A stretch of DNA of 61,365 bases from NCBI GenBank assembly GCA_946482595.1, contig CAMLSD010000016.1, forward strand, positions 1-61,365, written 5' to 3'. This DNA comes from an uncultured Comamonadaceae bacterium (GTDB lineage: Bacteria; Pseudomonadota; Gammaproteobacteria; Burkholderiales; Burkholderiaceae). Positions 36,749 to 45,601 of this stretch are shown here, piece by piece (the stretch's first letter is position 1; each line of letters starts with the position of its first letter). The position numbers and the translations under genes were made by a program. The notes below the pieces were generated by a model. It was not told the DNA's origin. It worked only from the letters and a program-made list of their open reading frames with translations, and searched no databases.

Positions 36749-37941
36749 CCTCGGCTGCTGCGGCCGGCCCCGGTACCGAGCCGGACCTCGGGGCGGTGCG
36801 CTGGGCCCTGCTGGCCGGCAACTTCGTGATCGGTTGTGGCGTGATGGTCGTGGCCGGCACGCTCAACGACCTGGCCGACTCGCTGAACGTGTCGGTGGCC
36901 ATTGCCGGTCAGCTCATCGCCATTGCCGCCGCCATGATGGCACTGGGCGCGCCGACGCTGGCCGCCTTCGTCTCGGGCACCGACCGCCGCCAGTTGCTGA
37001 CACTGGCCCTGGTCTGGTACGGCCTGGGCCACCTGGCCAGCGCCATGATGCCCAGCTATGCCGCACTGTGGCCCGTGCGGGCCGTCACCGTGCTGGCCGC
37101 AGCCGTGTTCACGCCGCAAGCAGCAGCGGCCATCGGCCACCTGGCGCCAGTGACGCAGCGCGGGCGCAGCATCACCTTCATCTTCCTCGGCTGGTCGGTC
37201 GCCTCGGTGGCAGGCATGCCGCTGGCGGCCTGGGTGGGCGGCACCTTCGGCTGGCGATTCGCCATGGCCGGGGTGGGCGTGCTCGCCCTGCTGGCCGCAC
37301 TCTGGGTGTGGCGGGCGGTACCAGGCGGTGTCAAGCCGCCGGGCCTGAGCCTGCGTGCCTGGCATGGTGTGTTTGCCGACCGCGTGCTGATGGCCATCGT
37401 GGCCGTCACGGCCTTGCTCAGCGCCGGCCAGTTCACGCTGTTCTCGTATTTCGCACCCTATTACCAGCGTGTGCTGGGTGCCTCGCCCGGCGACATCAGC
37501 CTGCTGTTCGCCTGGTTCGGTGCCTTCGGACTGGTCGGCAACGTGGTGCTCTCGCGCTCGATCGATCGGGTCGGCGCCGGCCGCGCGGTGGGTGTGCTGA
37601 TCGGTCTGATCGGATCCAGCCTCCTGCTGTGGCCGCTGGCCACCAGTACACCGCTTATGCTGGCGATCCTGGTTCCCTGGGGGCTGGGCTGTTTTGCCTC
37701 GAACTCTGCCCAGCAGGCCCGGCTCGGAGCGGCTGTCCCGACCCTGGCACCCGCACTGATGGCGTTGAACACCTCGGCCATCTACCTGGGCCAGGCCGTC
37801 GGTGCGGCCGGTGGCGGCTGGATCATGACGCTGGGCGGGTTCACCCCCCTGAGCTGGGTCGGACTGGCCTGGCTGCTGGGCGCCCTGGGCTTGAGTCTGT
37901 GGGCCTCGGCGCGCTGCACGACACGCACGGCCAGGTCCTGA
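36745..37941 (+). CDS. MFS transporter, arabinose/sugar-efflux-like (DHA1 type)
   Basis: A 398-residue 12-helix transporter. It starts WALLAGNFVIGCGVMVVAGTL, and the loop after helix 2 has the AFVSGTDRRQLL motif. RGRSITFIFLGWSVASVAGMPLAAWVGGTFGWRFAMAG is the typical DHA1 helix 4-5 region of drug or sugar efflux pumps. Start ATG 36745 overlaps the dehydrogenase stop. The direction (efflux) is inferred from family; the substrate is not. It ends about 90 bp before a chromate transporter gene. Confidence 0.88.
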   Translation: MTSAAAAGPGTEPDLGAVRWALLAGNFVIGCGVMVVAGTLNDLADSLNVSVAIAGQLIAIAAAMMALGAPTLAAFVSGTDRRQLLTLALVWYGLGHLASAMMPSYAALWPVRAVTVLAAAVFTPQAAAAIGHLAPVTQRGRSITFIFLGWSVASVAGMPLAAWVGGTFGWRFAMAGVGVLALLAALWVWRAVPGGVKPPGLSLRAWHGVFADRVLMAIVAVTALLSAGQFTLFSYFAPYYQRVLGASPGDISLLFAWFGAFGLVGNVVLSRSIDRVGAGRAVGVLIGLIGSSLLLWPLATSTPLMLAILVPWGLGCFASNSAQQARLGAAVPTLAPALMALNTSAIYLGQAVGAAGGGWIMTLGGFTPLSWVGLAWLLGALGLSLWASARCTTRTARS

Positions 37942-38029
37942 GGCGAACACGCCGGCGGCGTTCCCGGCCCGCCGCATGGCTGCACGAACATCGCACGGGC
38001 GCGGCCGCAGGGCTTCTACACTGGCGCCC

Positions 38030-38614
38030 ATGCCCTCCCCCGATGCTCCGCCAGCCGCCACACGCCCTGGCCCGACCTCCCTGACCGACCTGTTCCTGAG
38101 CTTCACGCGCCTGGCCCTGCAAGGCTTCGGCGGCGTGCTGCCCGTGGCGCAGCGCGAACTGGTCGAGCGCAGGCAGTGGCTCACCCGCGAGGAATTCGTC
38201 GAGCTGCTCTCGATCGGCCAGATCCTGCCCGGCCCGAACATCGTGAACATCTCGCTGATGGTCGGCGACCGCTTTTTCGGCCTGAAGGGCGCCTTTGCGG
38301 CGCTGGCGGGCATGTTGCTGGCACCGTTGGTGGTGGTGCTGGCTCTGGCGGTCGGCTATGCCCAGCTCGCGCACCATCCCGTGGCCAGCGGCGCACTGCG
38401 CGGCATGGGTGCCGTGGCGGCCGGTCTGATCCTGGCCACCGGGCTCAAGCTGCTGGGCTCGCTGCGCAACTCGCCGCTGGGCCGGCGGGACGCCGCAGCC
38501 CTGGTGCTGGCCACGCTTGGCGCCGTGGCCGGGATGCGCTGGCCGCTGGTCTACGTGATCGCCAGCCTTGGCGCAGGCGCCGTCGCGCTGGCCTGGTGGA
38601 AGCTGCGGGCATGA
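38030..38614 (+). CDS. chrA1: Chromate transporter, first half-size subunit
   Basis: A 194-residue short-chain CHR-family protein. Motifs: LFLSFTRLALQGFGGVLPVAQRELVERRQWLTREEFVELLSIGQILPGPNIVNIS, with the family's FGG and PGPN signatures, and about five to six hydrophobic segments. In this family, pairs of half-size proteins make one transporter, and the second half follows 55 bp downstream. It exports chromate, or takes up sulfate-like anions in some organisms. ATG 38030 is preferred to an earlier one at 37976, whose extra residues are not hydrophobic or conserved. Confidence 0.88.
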   Translation: MPSPDAPPAATRPGPTSLTDLFLSFTRLALQGFGGVLPVAQRELVERRQWLTREEFVELLSIGQILPGPNIVNISLMVGDRFFGLKGAFAALAGMLLAPLVVVLALAVGYAQLAHHPVASGALRGMGAVAAGLILATGLKLLGSLRNSPLGRRDAAALVLATLGAVAGMRWPLVYVIASLGAGAVALAWWKLRA

Positions 38615-38669
38615 GCGAACGGCAGGCACGTCCGACCGACGGACACCCCACCCGCCGGAGGGCCGACGC

Positions 38670-39215
38670 ATGACGCTGAGCTGGGCCGACCTCGGGGCGC
38701 TGTTCGCCCATTTCATGATGCTGTCGCTGCTGGCCGTGGGCGGTGCGATCACCACGGCGCCAGACATGCACCGCTACCTCGTCACCGAACGCGGGTGGAT
38801 CACCGATGCCGGGTTCACCGAGTCGATCGCGCTGGCCCAGGCAGCGCCGGGCCCGAACATCCTGTTCGTGGCGGTCGTCGGCTGGAACGTGGCGGGCTGG
38901 TCGGGCGTGCTGGTCACGATGCTGGGCATCCTGCTTCCGTCGACCACACTCGCCCTGTGGGCCACACGCTGGGGCCGCGAGCGCCGGCATACGCGCGGCG
39001 TGCGCGCATTCACCACCGGCATGGCGCCGATCACCATCGGCCTGCTGCTGGCCACTGGCTGGATCCTGGCCGAACCCTACCGCGGTTCATTTGCCGGGCA
39101 CTGGCCGGCCTGGCTGCTGATTGCCGCGAGCGTTGCCCTGATGTGGCGCACCCGCCTGAGCCCCATGTGGATGATGGCCGCAGGCGCGCTGGTCGGCGCC
39201 TTTGGCGTGATCTGA
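38670..39215 (+). CDS. chrA2: Chromate transporter, second half-size subunit
   Basis: A 181-residue short-chain CHR-family protein, partner of the preceding gene. It has HFMMLSLLAVGGAITTAPDMHRYLVTERGWITDAGFTESIALAQAAPGPN with the same PGPN signature, and then hydrophobic segments ending AAGALVGAFGVI. ATG 38670 has GGAGG 8 nt upstream. The two genes probably form a heteromeric or antiparallel dimer in the inner membrane. No chrB-type regulator is near. Confidence 0.88.
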   Translation: MTLSWADLGALFAHFMMLSLLAVGGAITTAPDMHRYLVTERGWITDAGFTESIALAQAAPGPNILFVAVVGWNVAGWSGVLVTMLGILLPSTTLALWATRWGRERRHTRGVRAFTTGMAPITIGLLLATGWILAEPYRGSFAGHWPAWLLIAASVALMWRTRLSPMWMMAAGALVGAFGVI

Positions 39216-39266
39216 GAAGGTGTGGCCCCGGCCGTACTCGCCTCGCTCTGCCTTGCCGGGCCGGAA

Positions 39267-39743
39267 TCAGGCCCTGAGCGCCTCTTCGATCACGTCAGGG
39301 AGCATCGGCCAGCCGGGTGCTTCTGCCGCCTTCAGCTCCTGATCCCGGTCATGCTGCCGGGGATCCAGAAACACCACCTCGGTGCGACCATCATCGAGCC
39401 GGGCGACCTCCACCCGCAGCGGCAAGGCGATCGCCGCCGCGCCGGCCCCCTGCATCACCGGCGTTACCCCGTCGGAGGACGCCAGCACCAACGTGGCGGC
39501 GGAGGCACGCTGACCGACACGCGCAAAGAGCTTGAGCCCGTGGGCGGCCGCGGCCGCCTCGATCTTGCACACGGTCTCGGTCACGTCATAGGGGCTGAGC
39601 ACGGCGGATCGGCCGCGCTGCCGTTCGGATTCGTCGTCTGCAAGCGTGCGGCTGCGTGCGGGCGAGGTGGTCAGCGCGGCCATCACCACGGCCGCGCAAC
39701 CGGTCATCCAGATCCTGATGGGTCTGCGAATCGGTGGGTTCAT
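39267..39743 (-). CDS. Exported DUF302-like protein
   Basis: A 158-residue protein with an N-terminal signal peptide (MTGCAAVVMAALTTSPARS). The mature part resembles the DUF302 family: SPYDVTETVCKIEAAAAAHGLKLFARVGQRASA, LPLRVEVARLDDGRTEVVFLDPRQ, and WPMLPDVIEEALRA. DUF302 proteins are small periplasmic or cytoplasmic domains of unknown function. ATG 39743 is set by AGGAGG 5 nt upstream; the open frame before it runs into a broken neighbouring gene. It converges on the chromate transporter genes. Confidence 0.75.
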   Translation of the reverse strand: MNPPIRRPIRIWMTGCAAVVMAALTTSPARSRTLADDESERQRGRSAVLSPYDVTETVCKIEAAAAAHGLKLFARVGQRASAATLVLASSDGVTPVMQGAGAAAIALPLRVEVARLDDGRTEVVFLDPRQHDRDQELKAAEAPGWPMLPDVIEEALRA

Positions 39744-39825
39744 CGGACCTCCTGGGTTTCGCGACTTCAGTGGATCGCGCCGTTCGGTCGGGGCCTGGAG
39801 GCCGGGACCGCCTGGGCGATCGCTG

Positions 39826-40060
39826 GTGTTTTCGCCTTTCGATGAAGGCGTCTCGTGCGGCCACCGCAGTATCGGGGAAGTCGCCGGCGACACCATCGAT
39901 GCCCCTGTCAAAGTGCTGGTTGTATTCTTTTGTAGCGTCATTGGCGACGTTGCCTGGGAGGCGATGGGCCTCATTGCGCAAGGTCCGGCCATGGAACTTC
40001 AGACCGCGCTGGCAAGCGGCCTGGATGGTGCTGTCGTCCGGGACCGCCGTGGGGTCGGAG
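39826..40060 (-). pseudogene. Remnant of a glycerophosphodiester phosphodiesterase (C-terminal fragment)
   Basis: On the minus strand about 77 codons match only the C-terminal end of GDPD enzymes: GLKFHGRTLRNEAHRLPG, EYNQHFDRGIDGVAGDFPDTAVAARDAF. There is no N-terminal catalytic part upstream in any frame, and no stop at the usual end, so the frame runs on into the DUF302 gene's leader. The fragment lies in the only gene-poor stretch of the window (39,744-40,353). It is best read as a decayed gene. An unrelated 91-codon frame lies upstream at 39,999-40,274 and I give it no function. Confidence 0.6.
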
Positions 40061-40353
40061 CGTTGACGCGGCTGTTCCGGCGCACGTCGTCCAGCTTGGC
40101 GTCGGCGCCGGTCCGCACCTCGTCCGGGCCGGGCACCCTCAGCCTGGCGCGCGGCTCGCCCTCCGGCGATTGCCCGAGCTGCTGATCGAGGGCCGGGGCA
40201 GCCATTGACGCCGTGCCTGGCACAACGTCCGACACACCGCGTACCACCCCACCTGCCAGCCCGAATCCCGCCACGTCTTCGCTCCCATTGAATCAGCCGG
40301 GAGTCTGGCCTGCGCATGTGACAGGCGTTTGAAGCGGCGGCGGTCAAGCGCGC

Positions 40354-40710
40354 TCAGCGCGGGCTCTCGTGGAAGATGTAGCTGGTGGCGAAGTCGCTGA
40401 TTTCGAAGTAGACGCGCTTTTCACCCGGATCGACCTGGCCGTTCAGGTTTTCGTCGAGCACGCCATAGCCAAAGCGGTAGGAGCGCGGCGAGCCGTCGCT
40501 CGTGCCCATGGCCGTGCTCATCTTGTCGATCTTCAGGAAACGCTTGACGAGCTTGTCGCCCGCATAGATCTCGAGCACACCGTTGGTGCCGGTCCAGTTC
40601 TGGATGTCGCGGCGCAGCTGGTTCTGCTGCTCCTGCGTGCAGCCCGCCAGCAGCGCGACGCCAGACAGCGCCAGGGCCGCGACCCCGGCACGCACACGCA
40701 GCTCATTCAT
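40354..40710 (-). CDS. Small lipoprotein of unknown function
   Basis: A 118-residue lipoprotein. The signal peptide ends in the lipobox LLAGC (Cys24 would be lipidated). The mature part has [55 protein letters not shown], with an acidic loop [12 protein letters not shown] that looks like a calcium-binding loop. I know no named family. The first 8 bp overlap the end of upp, so it is translated from the same message as upp, though a functional link to uracil salvage is not obvious. Confidence 0.75.
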   Translation of the reverse strand: MNELRVRAGVAALALSGVALLAGCTQEQQNQLRRDIQNWTGTNGVLEIYAGDKLVKRFLKIDKMSTAMGTSDGSPRSYRFGYGVLDENLNGQVDPGEKRVYFEISDFATSYIFHESPR

Positions 40711-41335
40711 GTTTGGTCCCGAAGATCTTGTCGCCTGCGTCGCCGAGGCCGGGGATGATGTAGCCCTGCTCGTTCAGGTGGCTGTCGATGGCGGCTGTCC
40801 AGCAGCGCACCTCGGGGTGCGCCTGGGACAGCGCCTTCACGCCCTCCGGCGCAGCCACCAGCACCAGCGCGCGGATGTCGTTGCAGCCTTTGCGCTTGAG
40901 CAGGTCGATGGTGGCGATCATCGAGCCGGCCGTGGCCAGCATCGGATCGATGATGAGCGCGGTGCGCGAGCCCAGGTCACCGACGAAGTTCTCGAAGTAG
41001 TGCTCGGGCTGCAGGGTGTCATGGTTGCGTGACAGCCCGACCACACTGATCTTGGCGTTGGGGATCATGTCGAGCACACCGTCGAGCATGCCCAGCCCGG
41101 CACGCAGGATGGGCACGACGGTGACCTTCTTGCCCTTGATGCGATCGACCTCGGTCGGCCCGCTCCAGCATTCGAGCGTGGCTTTCTCAAGCGGAAAGTC
41201 GGCCGTGGCCTCGTAGGCCAGCAGCCGGGCGACCTCGCCGGTGAGCTCGCGGAACTTCTTGGTCGACATCTCGGCCTCGCGCATGAGACCGACCTTGTGC
41301 TTGACCAGGGGGTGGGTGACTTCGATGACGGGCAT
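40703..41335 (-). CDS. upp: Uracil phosphoribosyltransferase
   Basis: A 210-residue cytoplasmic salvage enzyme that makes UMP from uracil and PRPP. All blocks are present: [38 protein letters not shown] at the start, [19 protein letters not shown], the PRPP loop [13 protein letters not shown], and the uracil-binding [16 protein letters not shown] end. The length is that of E. coli Upp. Its last 8 bp overlap the lipoprotein start. Confidence 0.97.
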   Translation of the reverse strand: MPVIEVTHPLVKHKVGLMREAEMSTKKFRELTGEVARLLAYEATADFPLEKATLECWSGPTEVDRIKGKKVTVVPILRAGLGMLDGVLDMIPNAKISVVGLSRNHDTLQPEHYFENFVGDLGSRTALIIDPMLATAGSMIATIDLLKRKGCNDIRALVLVAAPEGVKALSQAHPEVRCWTAAIDSHLNEQGYIIPGLGDAGDKIFGTKHE

Positions 41336-41401
41336 GGCGGGAACCCCTGCGGTATGGACGGAGGATGTGAACGGAGGATGCGCGCAGTGTATCGGTGCCG
41401 T

Positions 41402-42133
41402 TCAGCGCCGCTGCCGCACGGCCTCGTACAGGCACACGCCGCTGGCCACCGACACGTTCAGGCTTTCGACCGCGCCTTGCATCGGGATGCTCACCAGCTC
41501 GTCGCAGGTCTTGCGGGTGAGCTGGCGCATGCCGCTGCCTTCGGCGCCGAGCACCAGCGCCACCGGCCCCTTGAGGTCGGCCTCATACAGCGTGCGCGGG
41601 GCGTCGTCGGACGTGCCGACGATCCAGATGTTGCGCTCCTTCAGCTCGTTGAGGGTACGCGCCAGGTTGGTGACCATGAAGTACGGCATGGTTTCGGCCG
41701 CGCCGCTGGCCACCTTGGCGACCGTGGCGTTGATGCCGGCAGCATGGTCCTTCGGTGCGATCACGGCATGCGCACCGGCCCCGTCGGCCACCCGCAGGCA
41801 GGCGCCCAGGTTGTGCGGGTCGGTGATGCCGTCGAGCACGAGCAGCAGCGGCGGGTCGCTCACGGCGTCGAGCAGATCGTCCAGCGACTTCACCTGGGCC
41901 ACCGGCTGCACCTTGGCCACCACGCCCTGGTGGCGGTGAGTGCCCGCCAGCTTCTGGAGGCGATCGTCGTCGCTGTCGATCAGGCGGGCGCCGGCCTCCT
42001 GGGCCCGGGTGACGAACTGGCGCATGCGCTGGTCGCGCCGGGTGGCGTCCACATGGATCTCCACGATGGACTGGGGCGCCGTCTTCAGGCGCACGGTGAC
42101 GGCATGAAAGCCGAACAGGATCTTTGCACTCAT
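41402..42133 (-). CDS. rlmB: 23S rRNA (guanosine-2'-O-)-methyltransferase RlmB (TrmH/SpoU family)
   Basis: A 243-residue SPOUT-class enzyme that methylates G2251 of 23S rRNA. The substrate-binding N-domain starts KILFGFHAVTVRLK; the knotted C-domain has LLVLDGITDPHNLGACLRVADGAGAHAVI, VALVLGAEGSGMRQL and VSIPMQGAVESLNVSVASGVCLYEA, the three SpoU motifs. ATG 42133 gives the family start; an ATG at 42223 would extend the protein into the divergent GGDEF gene's leader. RlmB versus the close relative TrmH is judged from the N-domain. Confidence 0.93.
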   Translation of the reverse strand: MSAKILFGFHAVTVRLKTAPQSIVEIHVDATRRDQRMRQFVTRAQEAGARLIDSDDDRLQKLAGTHRHQGVVAKVQPVAQVKSLDDLLDAVSDPPLLLVLDGITDPHNLGACLRVADGAGAHAVIAPKDHAAGINATVAKVASGAAETMPYFMVTNLARTLNELKERNIWIVGTSDDAPRTLYEADLKGPVALVLGAEGSGMRQLTRKTCDELVSIPMQGAVESLNVSVASGVCLYEAVRQRR

Positions 42134-42252
42134 GCCGGCATGGTAGCTGCTCGCCTGCGGGCACGGTCCTTGCGGGCACGTCAATGCCCGCAGTTTGCGC
42201 AAGCCGCACAGTCCGCACGACAATGCCCAGCGTTGCGCACCGCCCGTCCACC

Positions 42253-44232
42253 ATGACCCACCGCACCCTGTCGATCAGAGCCATCCTGGTGATGACCGTG
42301 GTGCTGGCTGTCTCCGGCCCGGCCATCGTGCTGCAATGGCGCGAGATCGAGCGCCAGCGCGAAACCCTGGAACCGCTGTTCGCGCAGAGCCGCGAGCGCA
42401 TGCTCAATGTTCTGGCCACCAACCTGGCCGAACACCTGTGGACACTGGACGAACAGGGGCTGGGCAACATCGCCAACCGCGCCCTGGCGGCCCCCGAGGT
42501 GATGGCCATCCGCATCGAGGAGGCGCGCGCCAGCCAGCCCACCCGCCTGTTCAGCCGCCCGCCCGACCCGCAGGCCCTGCCCGTGCGCCTGAGTGCACCA
42601 ATCGTGCGCGAGGGCCAGTTGCTGGCCGGGCTGGAGGTCACCTTCGACAACCGCGAGATCGAGGCGCTGCTGCGCTCGCAGCGCAACCGCGCCCTGCTGA
42701 CCATCGGGCTGCAGGTGCTGGTGAGCGTGGCGGGGCTGCTGTTCATCCTGTATCTGCGCCTGGTGGCACCGCTGCAGCGCCTGAAGGACCAGGCCAGCCG
42801 CATGGCCGACATGCAGCTCGACGAGCGCTTTGCCTGGCAGCAGCGCGACGAGATGGGCGAACTCGGGCGCCACCTCGATCTCACCCGTGAACACCTGCGC
42901 GGCCTGTTTGCACAGATCGAAGACAAGAACCGCGAGCTCGAGCGCCTGGCGCTGTTCGACCCGCTGACCGAACTGCCCAACCGCTCGCTGTTCAAGCAGA
43001 TCTGCGAGCACGAGATCACCACCGCCGAGCGCGAGCGCCGCAAGATCGCGGTTGTCTTCCTCGACCTTGACCGGTTCAAGGTGGTCAACGACAGCCTCGG
43101 TCACCAGAAAGGCGACGAGCTGCTGATCGAGATGTCGCGGCGCCTGCGCGCGGCGGTGCGCGGTGCCGATGTGGTGGGACGCACGGGCGGCGACGAATTC
43201 CTGCTGCTGCTGCATGACGCCGGGCAGTGGTCACAGGTGGTGGGCGTGGCCGACCGTGTGCTCAAGGCGCTGGAAGAGCCGATACAGCTCGGCGCCGACG
43301 AGGTGCGCGTGTCGGGCAGCCTCGGCATCGCGATGTACCCCGATGACGGGGGTGACTACGCCACGCTGGTCAAGCATGCCGACATCGCGATGTACCAGGC
43401 CAAGTCGCTGGGACGGGCCCAGTACCAGTTCTTCCACGCCGGCCTGAACGCGCGCCTGAGCTCCAAGCTGGAGGTGCAGACCCATCTGTTGCGGGCCATC
43501 GAGGCGGGCGAGTTCGTGCTGCACTTCCAGCCGCAGCTCGACACACGCACCGGGCGGTGGACCGGCTGCGAAGCGCTGGTGCGCTGGCAGCATCCGGTGC
43601 GTGGCCTGCTCTTCCCCGACAGCTTCATCGGCACCGCCGAGGAGTCCGGCCTGATCAACGAACTCGGGGCCTGGGTGATCGACGCAGCGTGCGCCCAGAT
43701 CCAGGCCTGGCGCGACCGCGGTGTGGTGTTCGAGCGGGTGGCCGTGAACATCTCGGCCGTGCAGTTCCGCCATCACCGCCTGCTGGACCACCTGATGACG
43801 GCGATGCAGCGCCACGGCGTGCGGGCCAGCCAGCTGGAGCTGGAGATCACCGAAACCATCCTGATGACCGACACCGACACCAGCGGCGGCATCCTGGAAC
43901 GGCTGCACCAGGCCGGCCTGTCGGTGGCGATCGACGACTTCGGCACCGGCCATTCGTCGATGGCCTACCTCAAGCGCATGCGCCCGACCAAACTGAAGAT
44001 CGACCGCAGCTTCGTGCGAGACATCACCAACGACCGCGACGACCGTTCGATCGTCAAGGCCATGATCGACATGGCGATGGCACTCGGCATGGAAGTGGTG
44101 GCCGAGGGGGTGGAAACCGCCGAGCAGGCCGCCCTGCTCGCCAGCCTGGGCTGCACCTGCATCCAGGGCTATCACATCGCCCGGCCCATGCCGGCGGACC
44201 AGTTGGTCGAGCGCTACGCCGCGGCCGCCTGA
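42253..44232 (+). CDS. Membrane-bound GGDEF-EAL protein (diguanylate cyclase / c-di-GMP phosphodiesterase)
   Basis: A 659-residue sensor. TM1 lies at ~9-25 and a periplasmic domain at ~26-145, with TM2 at ~150-172. A HAMP follows. The GGDEF domain has intact GGDEF at 312-316 and an inhibitory RxxD site (RGAD) five residues before it. The EAL domain has EALVRW (440-442), then NISAVQF, LELEITETI, DDFGTGHSSM and KIDRSFV, so all metal ligands look present. Both activities are therefore possible. The LapA-type adhesin locus 14 kb away is the kind of system c-di-GMP controls, but no direct link is shown. ATG 42253 fits the signal anchor; 42223 is an alternative. Confidence 0.92.
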   Translation: MTHRTLSIRAILVMTVVLAVSGPAIVLQWREIERQRETLEPLFAQSRERMLNVLATNLAEHLWTLDEQGLGNIANRALAAPEVMAIRIEEARASQPTRLFSRPPDPQALPVRLSAPIVREGQLLAGLEVTFDNREIEALLRSQRNRALLTIGLQVLVSVAGLLFILYLRLVAPLQRLKDQASRMADMQLDERFAWQQRDEMGELGRHLDLTREHLRGLFAQIEDKNRELERLALFDPLTELPNRSLFKQICEHEITTAERERRKIAVVFLDLDRFKVVNDSLGHQKGDELLIEMSRRLRAAVRGADVVGRTGGDEFLLLLHDAGQWSQVVGVADRVLKALEEPIQLGADEVRVSGSLGIAMYPDDGGDYATLVKHADIAMYQAKSLGRAQYQFFHAGLNARLSSKLEVQTHLLRAIEAGEFVLHFQPQLDTRTGRWTGCEALVRWQHPVRGLLFPDSFIGTAEESGLINELGAWVIDAACAQIQAWRDRGVVFERVAVNISAVQFRHHRLLDHLMTAMQRHGVRASQLELEITETILMTDTDTSGGILERLHQAGLSVAIDDFGTGHSSMAYLKRMRPTKLKIDRSFVRDITNDRDDRSIVKAMIDMAMALGMEVVAEGVETAEQAALLASLGCTCIQGYHIARPMPADQLVERYAAAA

Positions 44233-44912
44233 ACCGGGTCGCTCACTGCGATGCGCCCCGCCTCGATGCGGATCTGGCGGTCGCACCGGGCGGCGATGCC
44301 GCGGTCGTGCGTCACGAGCACCAAGGTGGTGCCCCGCTCGCGGTTGAGGTCGAACATCAGTTCCATGACCTTCTCGCCGGTGGCGAAGTCCAGGCTGCCG
44401 GTGGGCTCGTCGGCCAGCAGCACGGCCGGCTCCACCACAAAGGCCCGCGCCAGCGCCACGCGCTGCTGCTCACCGCCGGACAGCACCCGCGGATAGTGCC
44501 CCAGGCGCTCGCCCAGGCCCACGCGCTGCAGCATCTGGCTGGCCGCCTTGCGGGCATCCGAGCGGCCCTGCAGTTCCAGTGGCAGCATGACGTTTTCCAG
44601 GGCGGTGAGGTGGCTCATCAGCTGGAAGCTCTGGAACACGAAGCCCACCTTCTGCGCCCGGACCGCGGCGCGCGCGTCCTCGTCGAGGGCGAACAGGTCG
44701 ACCCCGCCCAGGCGCACCGTGCCGCTGGAGGGGGTGTCCAGGCCCGCGATGATGCCCAGGAGCGTGGATTTGCCCGACCCGGAGGCGCCCACAATGGCCG
44801 CAGACTCCCGTACCGAGAGGGAGAAATCGATATCGTGCAGAATCGTCAGCGACCCGGTGGAGTCCTGAACCTGTTTGGTGACGTGCTCGACCTCAATGAT
44901 GGATTCACTCAT
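44214..44912 (-). CDS. ABC transporter ATP-binding protein (LolD/YbbA type)
   Basis: A 232-residue ATPase of the MacB/LolD group. Walker A is GASGSGKST, the signature LSGGEQQRVALARA, Walker B VLLADEPTGSLD, with Q-loop FQSFQLM and the H-loop THDRG. In E. coli its homologue YbbA is encoded divergently from tesA, as here, with the permease YbbP next to ybbA; no permease is next to it here, as the neighbouring gene encodes the GGDEF-EAL protein. The last 19 bp overlap that gene. Its ATG at 44912 overlaps the tesA start on the other strand. Confidence 0.9.
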   Translation of the reverse strand: MSESIIEVEHVTKQVQDSTGSLTILHDIDFSLSVRESAAIVGASGSGKSTLLGIIAGLDTPSSGTVRLGGVDLFALDEDARAAVRAQKVGFVFQSFQLMSHLTALENVMLPLELQGRSDARKAASQMLQRVGLGERLGHYPRVLSGGEQQRVALARAFVVEPAVLLADEPTGSLDFATGEKVMELMFDLNRERGTTLVLVTHDRGIAARCDRQIRIEAGRIAVSDPVQAAAA

Positions 44913-45561
44913 GATGACCCGTTCAGTACGACGTCGCGACTTTATCGCGTGCACCGCCGCGATGGCCGGCATCGCGCCAACAACCCTGCTCGCGCGTGCG
45001 CCGGCCCGGGTGCTCATCGTGGGCGACAGCATGTCGGCCGAGTACGGTCTGAAGCGCGGCGCGGGCTGGGTGGCGCTGCTCGAACAGCGACTGGCCCGCG
45101 AGAAGATCGAAGCGACGGTCATCAATGCCAGCGTGAGCGGTGACACGACCTCGGGCGGACGCTCCCGGCTGCCGGCCCTGCTCAAGCAGCACCTGCCCAC
45201 GCATGTGGTGATCGAACTGGGCGGCAACGACGCACTGCGCGGACTACCGATGAGCCTGACCGAGGGCAATCTGGACCACATGACACGCCTGGCCCAGGCG
45301 GCCGGGGCCAAGGTGCTGCTGGTGGGCATCCAGGTGCCCCCCAACTACGGTCGGGCCTACAGCGAGAGTTTCGCGGCCGTGTTTCCCAAGGTGGCGAAGG
45401 CGCACAAGGCCGCGCTCGTGCCCTTCCTGCTCAAGGGTGTGGCCGATGTGCCTGACGCTGCTTCGTTTTTCCAGCGCGATCGCATCCACCCCAACGAGCA
45501 GGCCCAGCCCATCCTGCTCGACAACGTCTGGCCGGCGCTGAAGGCGCTGCTGGGATCCTGA
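44911..45561 (+). CDS. tesA: TesA-like arylesterase / lysophospholipase (SGNH hydrolase)
   Basis: A 216-residue periplasmic SGNH esterase. The N-terminus MTRSVRRRDFIACTAAMAG has a twin-arginine motif (RRRDFIA), so export may be through Tat. Block I is GDSMSAEYGL with the nucleophile serine, block III GGNDALRG, and block V DRIHPNEQAQ with Asp and His. Two adjacent ATGs (44911 and 44914) are possible. Its start overlaps the start codon of the divergent ABC gene, so there is no intergenic space. The divergence from a YbbA-type ATPase gene is conserved in Proteobacteria. Confidence 0.92.
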   Translation: MMTRSVRRRDFIACTAAMAGIAPTTLLARAPARVLIVGDSMSAEYGLKRGAGWVALLEQRLAREKIEATVINASVSGDTTSGGRSRLPALLKQHLPTHVVIELGGNDALRGLPMSLTEGNLDHMTRLAQAAGAKVLLVGIQVPPNYGRAYSESFAAVFPKVAKAHKAALVPFLLKGVADVPDAASFFQRDRIHPNEQAQPILLDNVWPALKALLGS

Positions 45562-45601
45562 CACCTCACCCGCCGCCGCCTGCCGGCGGCGCCTTTGCCT
45601 C

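Noticed and set aside
39999..40274. A 91-codon minus-strand frame (GTG start) upstream of the glycerophosphodiesterase fragment
   Set aside because: No family motif, no convincing ribosome site, and it lies in a decayed region. It could be a small gene, but I cannot support it.
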